Source: Rhodobacteraceae bacterium Alg231-30
GTDB lineage: Bacteria; Pseudomonadota; Alphaproteobacteria; Rhodobacterales; Rhodobacteraceae
NCBI GenBank assembly: GCA_900143615.1
Contig: FREU01000006.1
Span: 1 to 64,000, forward strand
DNA: 64,000 nt
Direction: 5' to 3'
Positions 36,425 through 47,380 of this stretch are shown here, piece by piece. The stretch's first letter is position 1. Each line of letters begins with the position of its first letter. A program made the translations under genes and the position numbers. The notes under the pieces were generated by a model. It was given only the letters and a program-made list of their open reading frames with translations. It was not told the DNA's origin and searched no databases.

Positions 36425-37408
36425 CTAGGGGGCAATGATCGGGCTGGCGGAAATTTGGGACTCGCGAGGCTTGGCCCCGACAAATTCCGTGCCATGTTCA
36501 AACCAGCTTTTGGGCGCTGCGGCCCCCCACAAGGTCTGACGTTGCGGGTCTTGAAGGTCCCATTTAATCGGCTCAAGGTCGGGGTCAACTGTCTGATAAT
36601 CTGAGCAATAAATCTCGATCCGGTGCCCGTCTGGGTCCAGAATATACAGGAAGAAGGCGTTGGATATACCGTGTCGGCCCGGGCCGCGCTCGATGTTGTC
36701 CACATAACCCGTCGTGGACATCAGATCGAGTAAATCGATGATATTCATCGGGGTCGGCACCCAAAATGCCACATGATGCATGCGCGGCCCACGGCCATTG
36801 GTGAACGCCATGTCATGCACGCCCCCCTTGCGATGCATCCAAGCCGCCCAAAGCTTTTTGCTATCCTCATCTTCGGTGTATTCAGTCACGCGAAACCCGA
36901 AGTCGCTGTAAAACGCGACCGAGGCATCTACGTCGGGCGAGAAACAGTTAAAGTGATCAATCCGCAAAGGTTTCACACCACGATAGAGCGCGTATTTCTG
37001 ATGAATCGGCTCTAGGCGATCCATCTTGTGATAGAATTCCAGCGGAATACCCATGTTGTCCGACGTCAGCAGCGTGCGCCCCTGATAGGCACGTTCCACC
37101 CACGATGTAGGGCGGCCTTTGGCCTTGAAATACGCCTCAGCGCGATCCAGATCCTCTTCGTCAAATGTTTTGAACCCCATCACCTCAACCGTGCCAGACA
37201 CATCGGATTTTTGCAGGATCAAGCAATGATGGCCGCGCTCTTCCATAGCGCGCAGATAGACATGTGTGTCATTCTCATCTGTGACCTGAAGGCCTAGAAT
37301 TTCGGTATAGAATTTCTTGGACGCGGCCAGATCACGCACATTCAGACAGGCATGTGACAAGCGGATCGTGTTGAAATCGGGGTATAGATTAGGGGCGGGA
37401 ACAGGCAT
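36425..37408 (-). CDS. type I (VOC) extradiol dioxygenase, homoprotocatechuate 2,3-dioxygenase-like
   Basis: A 327-residue vicinal oxygen chelate protein with two glyoxalase modules. The C-terminal active site shows His in RIDHFNCFSPD, His in MHHVAFWVP and the Glu ligand in DPDGHRIEIYCSDY. It strongly resembles the Arthrobacter/Brevibacterium Fe/Mn homoprotocatechuate 2,3-dioxygenases. It would cleave the same ring as the LigB-type HpaD directly upstream, yet the folds are unrelated. AGGAGG precedes the ATG at 37408. Confidence 0.85.
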   Translation of the reverse strand: MPVPAPNLYPDFNTIRLSHACLNVRDLAASKKFYTEILGLQVTDENDTHVYLRAMEERGHHCLILQKSDVSGTVEVMGFKTFDEEDLDRAEAYFKAKGRPTSWVERAYQGRTLLTSDNMGIPLEFYHKMDRLEPIHQKYALYRGVKPLRIDHFNCFSPDVDASVAFYSDFGFRVTEYTEDEDSKKLWAAWMHRKGGVHDMAFTNGRGPRMHHVAFWVPTPMNIIDLLDLMSTTGYVDNIERGPGRHGISNAFFLYILDPDGHRIEIYCSDYQTVDPDLEPIKWDLQDPQRQTLWGAAAPKSWFEHGTEFVGAKPRESQISASPIIAP

Positions 37409-37417
37409 CAAAGCCTC

Positions 37418-38271
37418 CTATTGAACGGGGAATATGACGTTTGTCTGTCCGGTGCCGGACGATGGAAAATACTCGGTAACCACCTCACATTTTGCATCAT
37501 ACGCATCCCAGCCCAGCGCACCATAGAGCATTGCCGTGTCGTGCATGGACCCTTCGCCACAGCAGAAATTGGCATAATCCCCCAGCATTTTCAGAAACGT
37601 TGCGTGATCGCCGTTCTGCCACATGTCCAGCACACGCAGATCCATTTGGCGGTTGAATTCCGAGCTTATGGTAAAGGTGCCGTTATTGGCGGCATATTCT
37701 TTGTTGGGCCAAATCTTGTGGCTCAGAGACCCCGACGCCACCAGCAACACCTTGCTATCTGACGCCTCGACGGCGGCGCGAATGGCCTCGCCCACCACAC
37801 GGCTTTCGTCATGGCCATGCACCGTGCACCATGCCGCCACCGACACCACCTTCATGTCATGGGCGCGCGACATAAACCGCATCGGCACCAGCGTGCCGTA
37901 TTCCAACTCAAGACTGTCAAGCTTATGCGCCAGCGTATAGGCCCCGCGATCGCAGGCCTCTTTGGCAATCGCACCTCCCAATGCAGGGTTGCCTTGATAT
38001 TCATAAGGCATGTTCTGAATGAATTGCGGGAATTCATTGGACGTGAACAGCCCCTCGAACCGGCCATTGGCGTTGATGTGAAACCCCGCGTTGATCACCC
38101 AATGAGTGTCACAGACCACAATCGTATCCGCCCCCAACTCTCTGGCGCGGCGTGCAATTTCCAGATGACCGTCAATGGCTGCCTGGCGCTTGCCTTTGAC
38201 AGGACCGTCTTGCTCGGACATCAGCATTGTCGGAACATGCGTGACCTTTGCAGCTAGTACAATCTCGCCCA

Positions 38272-38272
<1 letters not shown>
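37418..38272 (-). CDS. hpaD: 3,4-dihydroxyphenylacetate 2,3-dioxygenase HpaD, type III (LigB fold)
   Basis: A 284-residue non-haem iron dioxygenase of the LigB superfamily. AAKVTHVPTMLMSEQ at the start and VVCDTHWVINAGFHINA (iron His residues), then GSLSHKIWPNKEY in the second half, match the E. coli HpaD/HpcB type. It opens the homoprotocatechuate ring. Its ATG overlaps the hpaE stop by a base. It is distinct from the VOC-type enzyme encoded next. Confidence 0.9.
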
Positions 38273-39779
<1,507 letters not shown>

Positions 39780-39783
<4 letters not shown>

Positions 39784-40169
39784 GTGTTGGTCTCCAGATG
39801 ATCTCGGATCGTGCCGTATTTCGGGGAAAGCGCGGCATCGATGTCGCGTATTTCCGCGGATAGCGCGATGGAATGCTGTGTCATGGTGGGCGCGAGATAG
39901 GCGCGTGCGGCCTCAAAGACGCGCTCGATTGCATCTTTCTTAACGTCAAAGGAACGCCCCTCGCGAAGGCGCACCGAAATATCTACAAAACCATGCTTCG
40001 GGTTGCCGTCAGCAATGGCATAATGATCCACAGCGATGGCCCGCACGCGAACACCAGCCAGTGGAAAGGCATCGATCTTCACCGCTGCTTGGCGTATTGC
40101 CTCGCAGAGGCCGCCGATCTTTGCGACCCCCTCTAGGTTGGATGAGTATTCAATGTGGACGTGTGGCAT
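39780..40169 (-). CDS. hpaF: 5-carboxymethyl-2-hydroxymuconate delta-isomerase HpaF
   Basis: A 129-residue tautomerase-fold protein starting MPHVHIEYSSNLEG, whose Pro2 is the expected catalytic base after methionine removal. It isomerises 5-carboxymethyl-2-hydroxymuconate. It is the first gene of the operon; AAGGTGAG precedes its ATG and a palindrome that fits HpaR lies within 40 bases upstream. Confidence 0.92.
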
Positions 40170-40177
40170 AGCTCACC

Positions 40178-40206
40178 TTAACATGTTAATTGTTGCGATG
40201 TTAATT
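40178..40206. promoter_or_regulatory. probable HpaR operator upstream of hpaF
   Basis: TTAACATGTTAA is a perfect 12-base palindrome, nine bases upstream of the hpaF start. ATGTTAATT occurs twice as a direct repeat (40183-40191 and 40198-40206), 15 bases apart. MarR-type proteins bind such AT-rich palindromes. Confidence 0.55.
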
Positions 40207-40274
40207 AAATATTCTCCAGACTGTCAACAGCAAATGTAGGCCGAAAGAGCTGGGCAACGTGAGTCGGCATATTC

Positions 40275-40290
40275 TTGAGTGATCACTCAA
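40275..40290. promoter_or_regulatory. TetR-type operator palindrome, distal
   Basis: TTGAGTGATCACTCAA is a perfect 16-base palindrome, 70 bases upstream of the AhpD-like gene. A second, related palindrome follows 23 bases downstream centre to centre. Confidence 0.65.
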
Positions 40291-40297
40291 TCGTTAC

Positions 40298-40313
40298 TTG
40301 AGCAATCGCTCAA
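40298..40313. promoter_or_regulatory. TetR-type operator palindrome, proximal
   Basis: TTGAGC-AATC-GCTCAA has six-base arms identical in plan to the distal site. Two sites about two helical turns apart suggest cooperative binding, most simply by the TetR-like protein encoded at 41664-42266. Confidence 0.65.
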
Positions 40314-40360
40314 GAACGCCATATCAGTGTCACGCCAACACATTCAGATAGGACATTCCC

Positions 40361-40915
40361 ATGGCCAACTTTACACTTCACGACGAAACAACTGCCCCTG
40401 CCGAAGCTCAGCCCCTGCTAGAGAAATCTAAAAAGGCCAACGGCCGCATTCCCGGCCTGCACGCGGTCATGGCCGAAGCTCCCGGTCTTCTGGACGCCTA
40501 TAACCATGTGCATGCGCAGTTCATGAACTCGAGCCTTACAGCGGAAGAAAAAACCGTGGTCTGGCAGGCTGTGAACGTTGAGCAGAACTGTCATTACTGT
40601 GTGCCTGCCCACACAGCGATTGCCAAAATGATGAAGGTGGACGACACCATTTCAAACGCCTTGCGCGATGAAACACCGCTGCCAACCGCCAAACTCGAAG
40701 CGCTCCGCACATTCACTCTACTGGTGGTGCGCAATCGCGGCATGTTGGAGGACACCGATACCCAAGCTTTCCTTGATGCCGGATTTACACAGCGTCAAAT
40801 CCTAGAAGTCATCCTTGGCGTTTCCCAAAAAGTGATGTCCAACTATACAAACCACTTTGCCAACACCCCCGTGGACAAAGTGTTCCAACCCTTTGCTTGG
40901 ACCAAAGCCAGCTAA
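40361..40915 (+). CDS. carboxymuconolactone decarboxylase/AhpD-like peroxidase
   Basis: A 184-residue AhpD-fold protein with the redox motif EQNCHYCVPAHT (Cys-X2-Cys and a following His), the alkylhydroperoxidase signature, not the decarboxylase one. It likely reduces peroxides or disulfides in the cytoplasm. It is first behind the double palindrome, and a strong terminator-like hairpin lies directly after it. Confidence 0.88.
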   Translation: MANFTLHDETTAPAEAQPLLEKSKKANGRIPGLHAVMAEAPGLLDAYNHVHAQFMNSSLTAEEKTVVWQAVNVEQNCHYCVPAHTAIAKMMKVDDTISNALRDETPLPTAKLEALRTFTLLVVRNRGMLEDTDTQAFLDAGFTQRQILEVILGVSQKVMSNYTNHFANTPVDKVFQPFAWTKAS

Positions 40916-40939
40916 CGAGATTATCAACGACACGTTAGG

Positions 40940-40966
40940 GGCGGGGCCGGTTCGGCCTCGCCTTTT
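40940..40966 (+). terminator. terminator or attenuator between AhpD-like and DsbA-like genes
   Basis: GGCGGGGCC and GGCCTCGCC form nine pairs (one G-T) around a five-base loop, followed by TTTT. It lies 25 bases past the AhpD-like stop and should make most transcripts end there, with reduced read-through to the two genes after it. Confidence 0.7.
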
Positions 40967-40994
40967 CGGCACCAATCACGCACAAAGGTGCATC

Positions 40995-41660
40995 ATGACC
41001 CAATCAAACACACCTTTACGGATCGACATTGTCTCTGATGTAATGTGCCCTTGGTGCATCATCGGATATCGCCAATTGGCCCAAGCGCTGGACGCCGCAG
41101 GCACAGCGCACGAATTGCACTGGCACCCTTTTGAGCTAAACCCTACGATGCCACCCGAAGGCCAAAACCTGCGCGAACATATCATCGAAAAATACGGCAC
41201 AACGCCCGAGCAATCCGCCGCCTCGCGTCAACAGATGACCGCACTTGGCGACGATCTAGGGTTTGAATTTGCCTTCAATGATGAGATGCGCATGCACAAC
41301 ACGTTTCTGGCGCATCAACTGTTGCACTGGGCGGATCAACAGAGTCAGAAACATGCGTTGAAAATGGCGCTATTCACTGCCCATTTCACCCATCAGCGCG
41401 ACCTATCGAATTCAGACGTTCTGGCTGATGTTGCTGCTGAAATCGGGTTGGATCGAGACGCTGCATTGAAGGTACTGCAGGACCAACGCTTTGCCGACGA
41501 AGTCCGCGCGGTTCAGAACTTTTGGATCAAGCAAGGCATCCAAGGCGTTCCGGCGGTGGTGTTTGACAGCAAACACCTTGTCACCGGCGCGCAGGGCGTG
41601 GAAAACTACAGCCAAATCCTTGCGCAACTGGCGCAGATGTCAGAGCAAACTGCGGAGTAA
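40995..41660 (+). CDS. DsbA family oxidoreductase (FrnE-like)
   Basis: A 221-residue thioredoxin-fold protein with the active site CPWC at the end of the first strand (VSDVMCPWCIIGYRQ) and a long helical insertion. GIQGVPAVVFDSKHLVTGAQ contains the cis-proline. There is no signal peptide, so it acts in the cytoplasm like FrnE, a disulfide isomerase/oxidoreductase. AAGGTG precedes the ATG. Confidence 0.88.
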   Translation: MTQSNTPLRIDIVSDVMCPWCIIGYRQLAQALDAAGTAHELHWHPFELNPTMPPEGQNLREHIIEKYGTTPEQSAASRQQMTALGDDLGFEFAFNDEMRMHNTFLAHQLLHWADQQSQKHALKMALFTAHFTHQRDLSNSDVLADVAAEIGLDRDAALKVLQDQRFADEVRAVQNFWIKQGIQGVPAVVFDSKHLVTGAQGVENYSQILAQLAQMSEQTAE

Positions 41661-41663
41661 CAC

Positions 41664-42266
41664 ATGGCGCGCACCGCCTCATATGATCGCGACACGGCGC
41701 TAGATGCTGCTATGACTTTGTTCTGGCACAAAGGCTACCACGCAACGTCGCTCAAGGACCTTGAGGCGGTGCTCAACATGAAACCGGGTAGCATTTATGC
41801 CGCATTTGACAGCAAACAGAACCTCTATCTGCTTGCTCTGGAGAGGTATTTCACCACCAATCGTGCCGCGCTCATGCAGCAGTTTCGCGAGAATCCTTCG
41901 CCTTTGGCAGGTCTGGCTGCACATCTGCGGTCTTATGCTGAACTCGAGCCCACAGACGCCGCACGACGTGCCTGCATGCTGACAAAAACGCTGGTCGACA
42001 CCCAAGATATCGAACCGGAAATAGCACAAGCCTCGCAGCAATATCTAGCGCGCATGCGCGATGAGTTCTCCAAGGTTTTCGCGGCTGCGCAGGACGCATC
42101 CGAACTGCCCTCTGATGCCGATCCCGACCGGCTTGCACGCCGTTTTCAGGCCAATCTCTCAGCGCTTCGCCTCGAGCTACACCGCAGTGCATCGACAGAA
42201 GAGATTGCAATGCTTTGCGAAGATATGGCGCGCGAGATCGAGGCTTTGCGCATCACACCTAACTAA
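41664..42266 (+). CDS. TetR/AcrR family transcriptional regulator
   Basis: A 200-residue regulator. The helix-turn-helix is GYHATSLKDLEAVLNMKPGSIYAAFDSKQNLY, a variant seen in redox- or xenobiotic-responsive TetR proteins. It follows the DsbA-like gene by three bases and probably binds the palindromes upstream of the AhpD-like gene, controlling its own operon. Confidence 0.87.
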   Translation: MARTASYDRDTALDAAMTLFWHKGYHATSLKDLEAVLNMKPGSIYAAFDSKQNLYLLALERYFTTNRAALMQQFRENPSPLAGLAAHLRSYAELEPTDAARRACMLTKTLVDTQDIEPEIAQASQQYLARMRDEFSKVFAAAQDASELPSDADPDRLARRFQANLSALRLELHRSASTEEIAMLCEDMAREIEALRITPN

Positions 42267-42275
42267 AGCGGTGAC

Positions 42276-42761
42276 TCACAGGTCAGGTGGCGTATCGATT
42301 GCGGTATAGCAAGGTTTGATATCCACCAAGGGGGTGCCATCAAAGCAATCAATCGCATCGATCCCAATGACACCAGTCTCAATATCCAGAGAGGTGATCC
42401 GCACGGCCGACAACGCCACCGGATTGGGCCTATTGGGAGAGCGCAACGCAAATGTACCGCGGGCATGATCAGAATGGCGCGGCTTTTGGGTGATCAGATC
42501 ACGGCGCGCCTCGTGCATCCAATACATCAGCATAATCCCCTGTCCGATCTGCAACCCTTCCAATCCCTGCGCAAAGACCGGATCAAGCTCGACATACATG
42601 TCAGACATGTCCCCTTCCCGCGCCCGCGCCACGTTTTTGGGACAGTTTCCACGTGCCCAAGGCGTTCGGATTTTTCCGACAAAGCGCAATGTGGCATCCA
42701 CCCGCTCAGAGGGATCAAAGTCTAACGCAGCTTCGCCGTCGCGAATTTCGGCTTGGGTCAC
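42276..42761 (-). CDS. trmO: tRNA m6t6A37 methyltransferase TrmO
   Basis: A 161-residue TsaA/YaeB-fold protein with GTFALRSPNRPNPVALSAVRI, the SAM-binding signature of TrmO. It methylates N6-threonylcarbamoyl-A37 in tRNA-Thr. The length is near the minimal domain; E. coli TrmO has a longer C-terminal part. The GTG start follows AGGAGG. It is convergent with the TetR-like gene. Confidence 0.88.
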   Translation of the reverse strand: MTQAEIRDGEAALDFDPSERVDATLRFVGKIRTPWARGNCPKNVARAREGDMSDMYVELDPVFAQGLEGLQIGQGIMLMYWMHEARRDLITQKPRHSDHARGTFALRSPNRPNPVALSAVRITSLDIETGVIGIDAIDCFDGTPLVDIKPCYTAIDTPPDL

Positions 42762-42782
42762 AGAAAGCCTCCTAGAGATAGC

Positions 42783-43178
42783 TTATCGGTTTGGGGCGGC
42801 GCCCAAATCTTTGAGGATGGGGCAATCCGGTCGGTTGTCCCCGGCGCAAGACTGCACCAAATCCGCCAATGTGTCGCGCATTGCTTGCAAGCCTGCAATC
42901 TTGGCGTCAATCTCGCTCAGGTTTTGTTGCGCAATGCGTTTTACATCTGCGCTGGCGCGGCCTTGATCTTCGTACAAGGCGAGCAAATTTCGACACCGTT
43001 CGATTGAAAATCCCAGTAGACGCGCGCGACCTAGAAACACCAGTTTGTGCAGGTCCTGTTCCGAAAACCGGCGATAACCGTTTTCTCCGCGCGCGGGGGT
43101 AATCATCCCGATATCCTCATAGTAACGGATCGTTTTGGCCGGAAGCCCCGCGCGTTCTGAAACTTCTCCAATATTCAT
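42783..43178 (-). CDS. cueR: CueR, Cu(I)-responsive MerR family activator
   Basis: A 131-residue MerR-type regulator: N-terminal winged helix ([25 protein letters not shown]) and the C-terminal copper loop with Cys111 and Cys119 in [12 protein letters not shown]. This is the CueR type, which senses one Cu(I). It overlaps the copA stop by four bases, so regulator and pump are one transcript. Confidence 0.95.
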   Translation of the reverse strand: MNIGEVSERAGLPAKTIRYYEDIGMITPARGENGYRRFSEQDLHKLVFLGRARLLGFSIERCRNLLALYEDQGRASADVKRIAQQNLSEIDAKIAGLQAMRDTLADLVQSCAGDNRPDCPILKDLGAAPNR

Positions 43179-45640
43179 GATGCCACCTCCTCGCTTGCGG
43201 CCTGCAGCCCCCGCAGGCGCAACGCATTACTCAGTACAAACACACTTGAGAGCGCCATAGCGCCTGCCCCCAACATCGGGCTCAGAAGTGGCCCGCCAAA
43301 CAGATACAAGACACCTGCCGCCACCGGGATCAGCGCAACATTATAGCCAAACGCCCAAAACAGATTTTGCGCAATGTTTCTCAGCACCGCGCGGCTGACA
43401 GAAACCGCATTCGCAACACCATTCACATCTCCCGACATCAAGACCACATCAGCTGCTTCAATCGCCACATCCGTGCCCGTGCCAATCGCCAGTCCCACAT
43501 CTGCATGAGCCAAGGCCGGTGCATCGTTAATTCCATCGCCGACAAAAGCAACTTTACCAACCTCGGCACGCAGAACTTCAAGAGCCGCGACCTTACCTTC
43601 GGGGAGCACTTCCGCCACGACATGATCGATGCCCAGCTGATCCGCCAAGGCCTGCGCTGTGCGAGCGTTATCTCCGGTGATCATCGCAACTTTTAGCCCC
43701 ATGTCGTGCAAAATATTGAGTGCCTTGGGCGTTGAGGATTTGACGCGATCTGCCACGGCCAAGACCGCTACAACAGAGCCATCAATGGCCGCATACAGCG
43801 GCGTCTTGCCCTCTCCTGCCAATACCGCGCCACGCGATTGTAGAGCGCCCATATCCAGCCCCTGTGCCGACATTAAACGATCCGCGCCGATTAAAACCTC
43901 ACGCCCCGCCACAGTGGCGCGCAGACCCATACCTGCCAATGCCTCAAAGCCTTCCACGCTTGGCAGATCCAGCCCGCGATCCTGAGCGGCAGTCAATATA
44001 GCGCGCGCAATTGGATGCTCGGACTCCTGTTCAGCGGCCGCGATAACGGCCAAAACCTCGGCTTCTTTCGCGTCTTCGGCGACAATCAAATCCGTCAGCA
44101 CAGGCCGCCCTTCGGTCAGCGTTCCAGTTTTATCAAAGGCCACCACCTGACAGTCGCGCAGAGATTGCAGTGCATCGCCTTTACGAAACAGCACCCCCAT
44201 TTGCGCGGCACGTCCTGTGCCCACCATGATCGATGTCGGTGTCGCCAGTCCCATCGCACAGGGGCAGGCTATGATCAGCACCGCAACTCCTGCAACCAAA
44301 GCATGCCCTAAGGCTGGATCAGGCCCAAAGACCAACCACGCCACCACAGTAAGCGCGGCAACAGCCATCACCGCAGGCACAAACCATCCCGTTATGCGAT
44401 CCACCATCGTCTGAATGGGCAGCTTTGCCCCCTGAGCGTCCTGAACCATAGTGATGATCTGTGCGAGCATCGTGTCCGCGCCAACTTTCTGCGCGCGAAA
44501 GCGAAAGGTTCCCTGGCCGTTCACAGTGCCGCCAACCACCAGCGCATCCAGGCTTTTGTCTACGGGCAGTGGCTCACCAGTGATCATGCTTTCATCTACA
44601 TATGAGCTGCCGCTGATCACGACCCCATCCACCGCGATCCGTTCACCGGGACGCACTTGGATCACATCACCCACGACAATGTCGTCAATCGCCAGATCAA
44701 CAACAGCCTCGCCGCGCTCCACCCGCGCCTCACGCGGCTGCAATCCCACCAACGCACGAATGGCTTCGCCGGTACGCCCTTTGGCGCGCGCTTCCATCAG
44801 ACGTCCAGCAAGGATCAATACAACAATCACCGCCGCCGCCTCGAAATAGACGTTTGCAGTGCCGACCGGCAAAATGCTGGGCGCAAAAGTCGACACCACC
44901 GAAAACCCATAGGCCGCCATTGTGCCCAGCGCGACCAGCGAATTCATCTCTGGCGTGCCTTTCAGCAGCGCGGGAATCCCTTTGCGATAAAACACCTGAC
45001 CGGGTCCGGCCAACAGCAGCGTGGTCAGCAAAAATTGGATAAAGTGGCTGGTTTGCATGCCTATTGTGCCCGCAATCCAGTGATGGAAGGCTGGGATCAA
45101 ATGCCCCCCCATCTCCAAGATAAATACGGGCAGTGCCAACGCTGCCGCCAACGCCACTTTGCGGGTTAAGTCGGCAATTTCATCTGCCTTGGTGTCCGGA
45201 GCTTTGGGCTGGGCGGCCTCAACTACGGTGGCCGTGTAACCCGCTTTTGTAGACAGCGCCGCAATTTGTGTGGGCGATGTGACCCCAACAGCATAACGCA
45301 CAGCCGCGGTCTCGGTCGCCAGATTAACCGTCGCCTCAATCACGCCCCTCCCCGCGTTCAAAGCCGTTTCGGAGCGACGCACGCACCCCGCGCAATTGAG
45401 CTGCCCAATACTGAGCGTCACATTTTCAACGCGCGCCGGGTAACCCGCTGCCTCCAAGACTGCGACCATCTCCGCCGCCGTGGCAGGCGCTTCAAACACG
45501 ATCTTTGCGGTTTCAGTCGCTAAGTTGACCTGCGCGTCCTGCACACCCTCAACCGCAGCCAAGGCCTTTTGCGCGCGCCCCACACATGACGCGCATTTAA
45601 GACCCTGCAATTGGAAACTGGTTGTACGTGCCGTGCTCAT
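43175..45640 (-). CDS. copA: Cu(I)-exporting P1B-type ATPase CopA
   Basis: An 821-residue P-type ATPase with two N-terminal heavy-metal domains (LKCASCVGR with Cys16/Cys19, and LNCAGCVRR), [10 protein letters not shown] in the transport helix, phosphorylation site DKTGTLTEG, and [14 protein letters not shown]. It exports Cu(I) to the periplasm. It is first in the operon with cueR and has a MerR-type promoter. Confidence 0.96.
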   Translation of the reverse strand: MSTARTTSFQLQGLKCASCVGRAQKALAAVEGVQDAQVNLATETAKIVFEAPATAAEMVAVLEAAGYPARVENVTLSIGQLNCAGCVRRSETALNAGRGVIEATVNLATETAAVRYAVGVTSPTQIAALSTKAGYTATVVEAAQPKAPDTKADEIADLTRKVALAAALALPVFILEMGGHLIPAFHHWIAGTIGMQTSHFIQFLLTTLLLAGPGQVFYRKGIPALLKGTPEMNSLVALGTMAAYGFSVVSTFAPSILPVGTANVYFEAAAVIVVLILAGRLMEARAKGRTGEAIRALVGLQPREARVERGEAVVDLAIDDIVVGDVIQVRPGERIAVDGVVISGSSYVDESMITGEPLPVDKSLDALVVGGTVNGQGTFRFRAQKVGADTMLAQIITMVQDAQGAKLPIQTMVDRITGWFVPAVMAVAALTVVAWLVFGPDPALGHALVAGVAVLIIACPCAMGLATPTSIMVGTGRAAQMGVLFRKGDALQSLRDCQVVAFDKTGTLTEGRPVLTDLIVAEDAKEAEVLAVIAAAEQESEHPIARAILTAAQDRGLDLPSVEGFEALAGMGLRATVAGREVLIGADRLMSAQGLDMGALQSRGAVLAGEGKTPLYAAIDGSVVAVLAVADRVKSSTPKALNILHDMGLKVAMITGDNARTAQALADQLGIDHVVAEVLPEGKVAALEVLRAEVGKVAFVGDGINDAPALAHADVGLAIGTGTDVAIEAADVVLMSGDVNGVANAVSVSRAVLRNIAQNLFWAFGYNVALIPVAAGVLYLFGGPLLSPMLGAGAMALSSVFVLSNALRLRGLQAASEEVAS

Positions 45641-45669
45641 GGAATCATCCGCTTTCTGGTGCTGCGTTC

Positions 45670-45700
45670 TAGATAAGGCTTCCAGTTAGTGGAAGGTCAA
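45670..45700 (-). promoter_or_regulatory. CueR-dependent copA promoter
   Basis: On the minus strand TTGACC (-35) and TATCTA (-10) are separated by 19 bases, the overlong spacer of MerR-type promoters. The inverted repeat CTTCCA-5-TGGAAG lies between them, nearly the same as the E. coli copA CueR box. It ends about 30 bases before the copA start. Confidence 0.85.
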
Positions 45701-45843
45701 GACGACCTCAACCCGCCACCGCTGCGACGAATTATATCCAAGAGGAAATTCGCCTAAAGCAGCGCAGCACTTGTTGAAAACAAACAATTATTTGGCCACC
45801 CAAAAGGCGTACTTTTTCCCACGACCACTGATCAAATATTCAA

Positions 45844-45861
45844 AAACCCATTTTTGGGTTT
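45844..45861. promoter_or_regulatory. inverted repeat upstream of xylB
   Basis: AAACCC-ATTTTT-GGGTTT lies 64 bases upstream of xylB in an AT-rich stretch that also has TCAAATATTCAAA and TTTGAATTAATTTGA. It may be an operator of the ROK repressor or a hairpin. Confidence 0.4.
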
Positions 45862-45925
45862 GATCTTTGAATTAATTTGAGCCAAAAATTAAGTCGAGGA
45901 GAGAGACACCAAAGGGAGTCTTCAA

Positions 45926-47380
45926 GTGTTTGTCGGAATAGATCTGGGCACGTCCGGGCTGCGGGCGCTGTTGATCGATAGCGATCAGCGCGTCGTCGCA
46001 TCAGGCGAGGCCACGTACAATACCGCTCACCCGCATTCGGGTTGGAGCGAACAGGACCCTGCCGATTGGCGGGCCGCCTGTGTCACGGCATTTGCCGAAC
46101 TGCGCGCCAGTTTCCCCGCCGAGGTGGCGGCAATTAAGGGCATCGGTGTGTCCGGTCATATGCACGGGGCAACCATGTTGGATGCGGGCGGTGACGTGCT
46201 GCGCCCTTGCTTGATGTGGAACGACACACGTTCGGCGGATCAGGCCGCGCGGCTGGATAGCACCGCAAAGGTACGTGACTTGTCTGGCAACATCGTCTTT
46301 CCCGGCTTCACCGCCCCCAAGGTCATGTGGGTCGCCGAAAACGAGCCCGACATATTTGCCAAAACCGCCAAGGTGCTGCTGCCCAAAGACTATTTGAACT
46401 ACTGGCTGACCGGAGTGTATGCCTCGGACATGTCCGATAGCGCCGGCACCAGCTGGCTGGATGTGGGCGCGCGCGACTGGTCCGATGAGTTGCTGGCCGC
46501 CTCCGGCATGCGGCGCGATCAGATGCCCGAGCTCTTTGAAGGCACGCAAGCCATTGGCACAGTGCGTGAAGAACTCGCCGCCCAACTGGGCCTGCCTTCA
46601 GGGGTCGTTGTGGCCGCGGGCGCGGGTGACAACGCGGCAGCGGCCTGTGGCATTGGCGCGCTCAGCGATGGGGAAGGTTTCGTCAGCCTTGGCACCTCTG
46701 GAGTTCTGCTGACAGGCCGTGATGGCTTTGCCCCCAAACCCGCAAGTGCGGTGCACACATTCTGCCACGCCATTCCCGGTCGCTGGTATCAGATGGGGGT
46801 CATTCTGGCCGCCACCGACAGCCTCAACTGGCTGGCGAAAAACCTACAAGACTCTCCTGCCAATCTCGCTGCAGCACTCGGCGACAGTATTGGCAGGCCG
46901 GGGCGTATGCGTTTCCTTCCGTATCTTTCAGGTGAACGCACGCCCCATAATGACGCTGATCTACGCGGTGCGTTGATCGGCATCGACATTGGCGCGGGGC
47001 ATCGTGAGTTGACCCAAGCCGTTGTCGAGGGCGTGTCTTTTGCGCTGCGCGACAATCTTGAGGCGCTCAAATCCACCGGTGCCAAGCTTGACCATGTAAT
47101 CGCAATTGGCGGTGGGTCCCGCTCGGACTATTGGGTCGAATTGATCGCGACACTGCTCAATATACCCGTGTCGCTGCCGGAAGCAGGTGAATTTGGCGCA
47201 GCCCTTGGCGCTGCGCGTCTAGCGATCTGCGCAGCCACCGATGCGGCCCCTCAATCCATCATGACCCAACCGGGCCTTGCCCGCACCATTCAGCCACGCA
47301 CCGATCTGCGTGACGCCTATGAGGCGGCCTATGTCGCCTTCCAAAACTCTTATCCCGGCATAAAGGCCCTGCAATCATGA
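45926..47380 (+). CDS. xylB: xylulokinase
   Basis: A 484-residue FGGY sugar kinase: [15 protein letters not shown] (phosphate 1), [23 protein letters not shown], and the second ATP segment [17 protein letters not shown]. It phosphorylates D-xylulose. The start is GTG after GGAG. It leads the xylB-xylA-mutarotase-peroxidase run and overlaps xylA by four bases. Confidence 0.95.
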   Translation: MFVGIDLGTSGLRALLIDSDQRVVASGEATYNTAHPHSGWSEQDPADWRAACVTAFAELRASFPAEVAAIKGIGVSGHMHGATMLDAGGDVLRPCLMWNDTRSADQAARLDSTAKVRDLSGNIVFPGFTAPKVMWVAENEPDIFAKTAKVLLPKDYLNYWLTGVYASDMSDSAGTSWLDVGARDWSDELLAASGMRRDQMPELFEGTQAIGTVREELAAQLGLPSGVVVAAGAGDNAAAACGIGALSDGEGFVSLGTSGVLLTGRDGFAPKPASAVHTFCHAIPGRWYQMGVILAATDSLNWLAKNLQDSPANLAAALGDSIGRPGRMRFLPYLSGERTPHNDADLRGALIGIDIGAGHRELTQAVVEGVSFALRDNLEALKSTGAKLDHVIAIGGGSRSDYWVELIATLLNIPVSLPEAGEFGAALGAARLAICAATDAAPQSIMTQPGLARTIQPRTDLRDAYEAAYVAFQNSYPGIKALQS

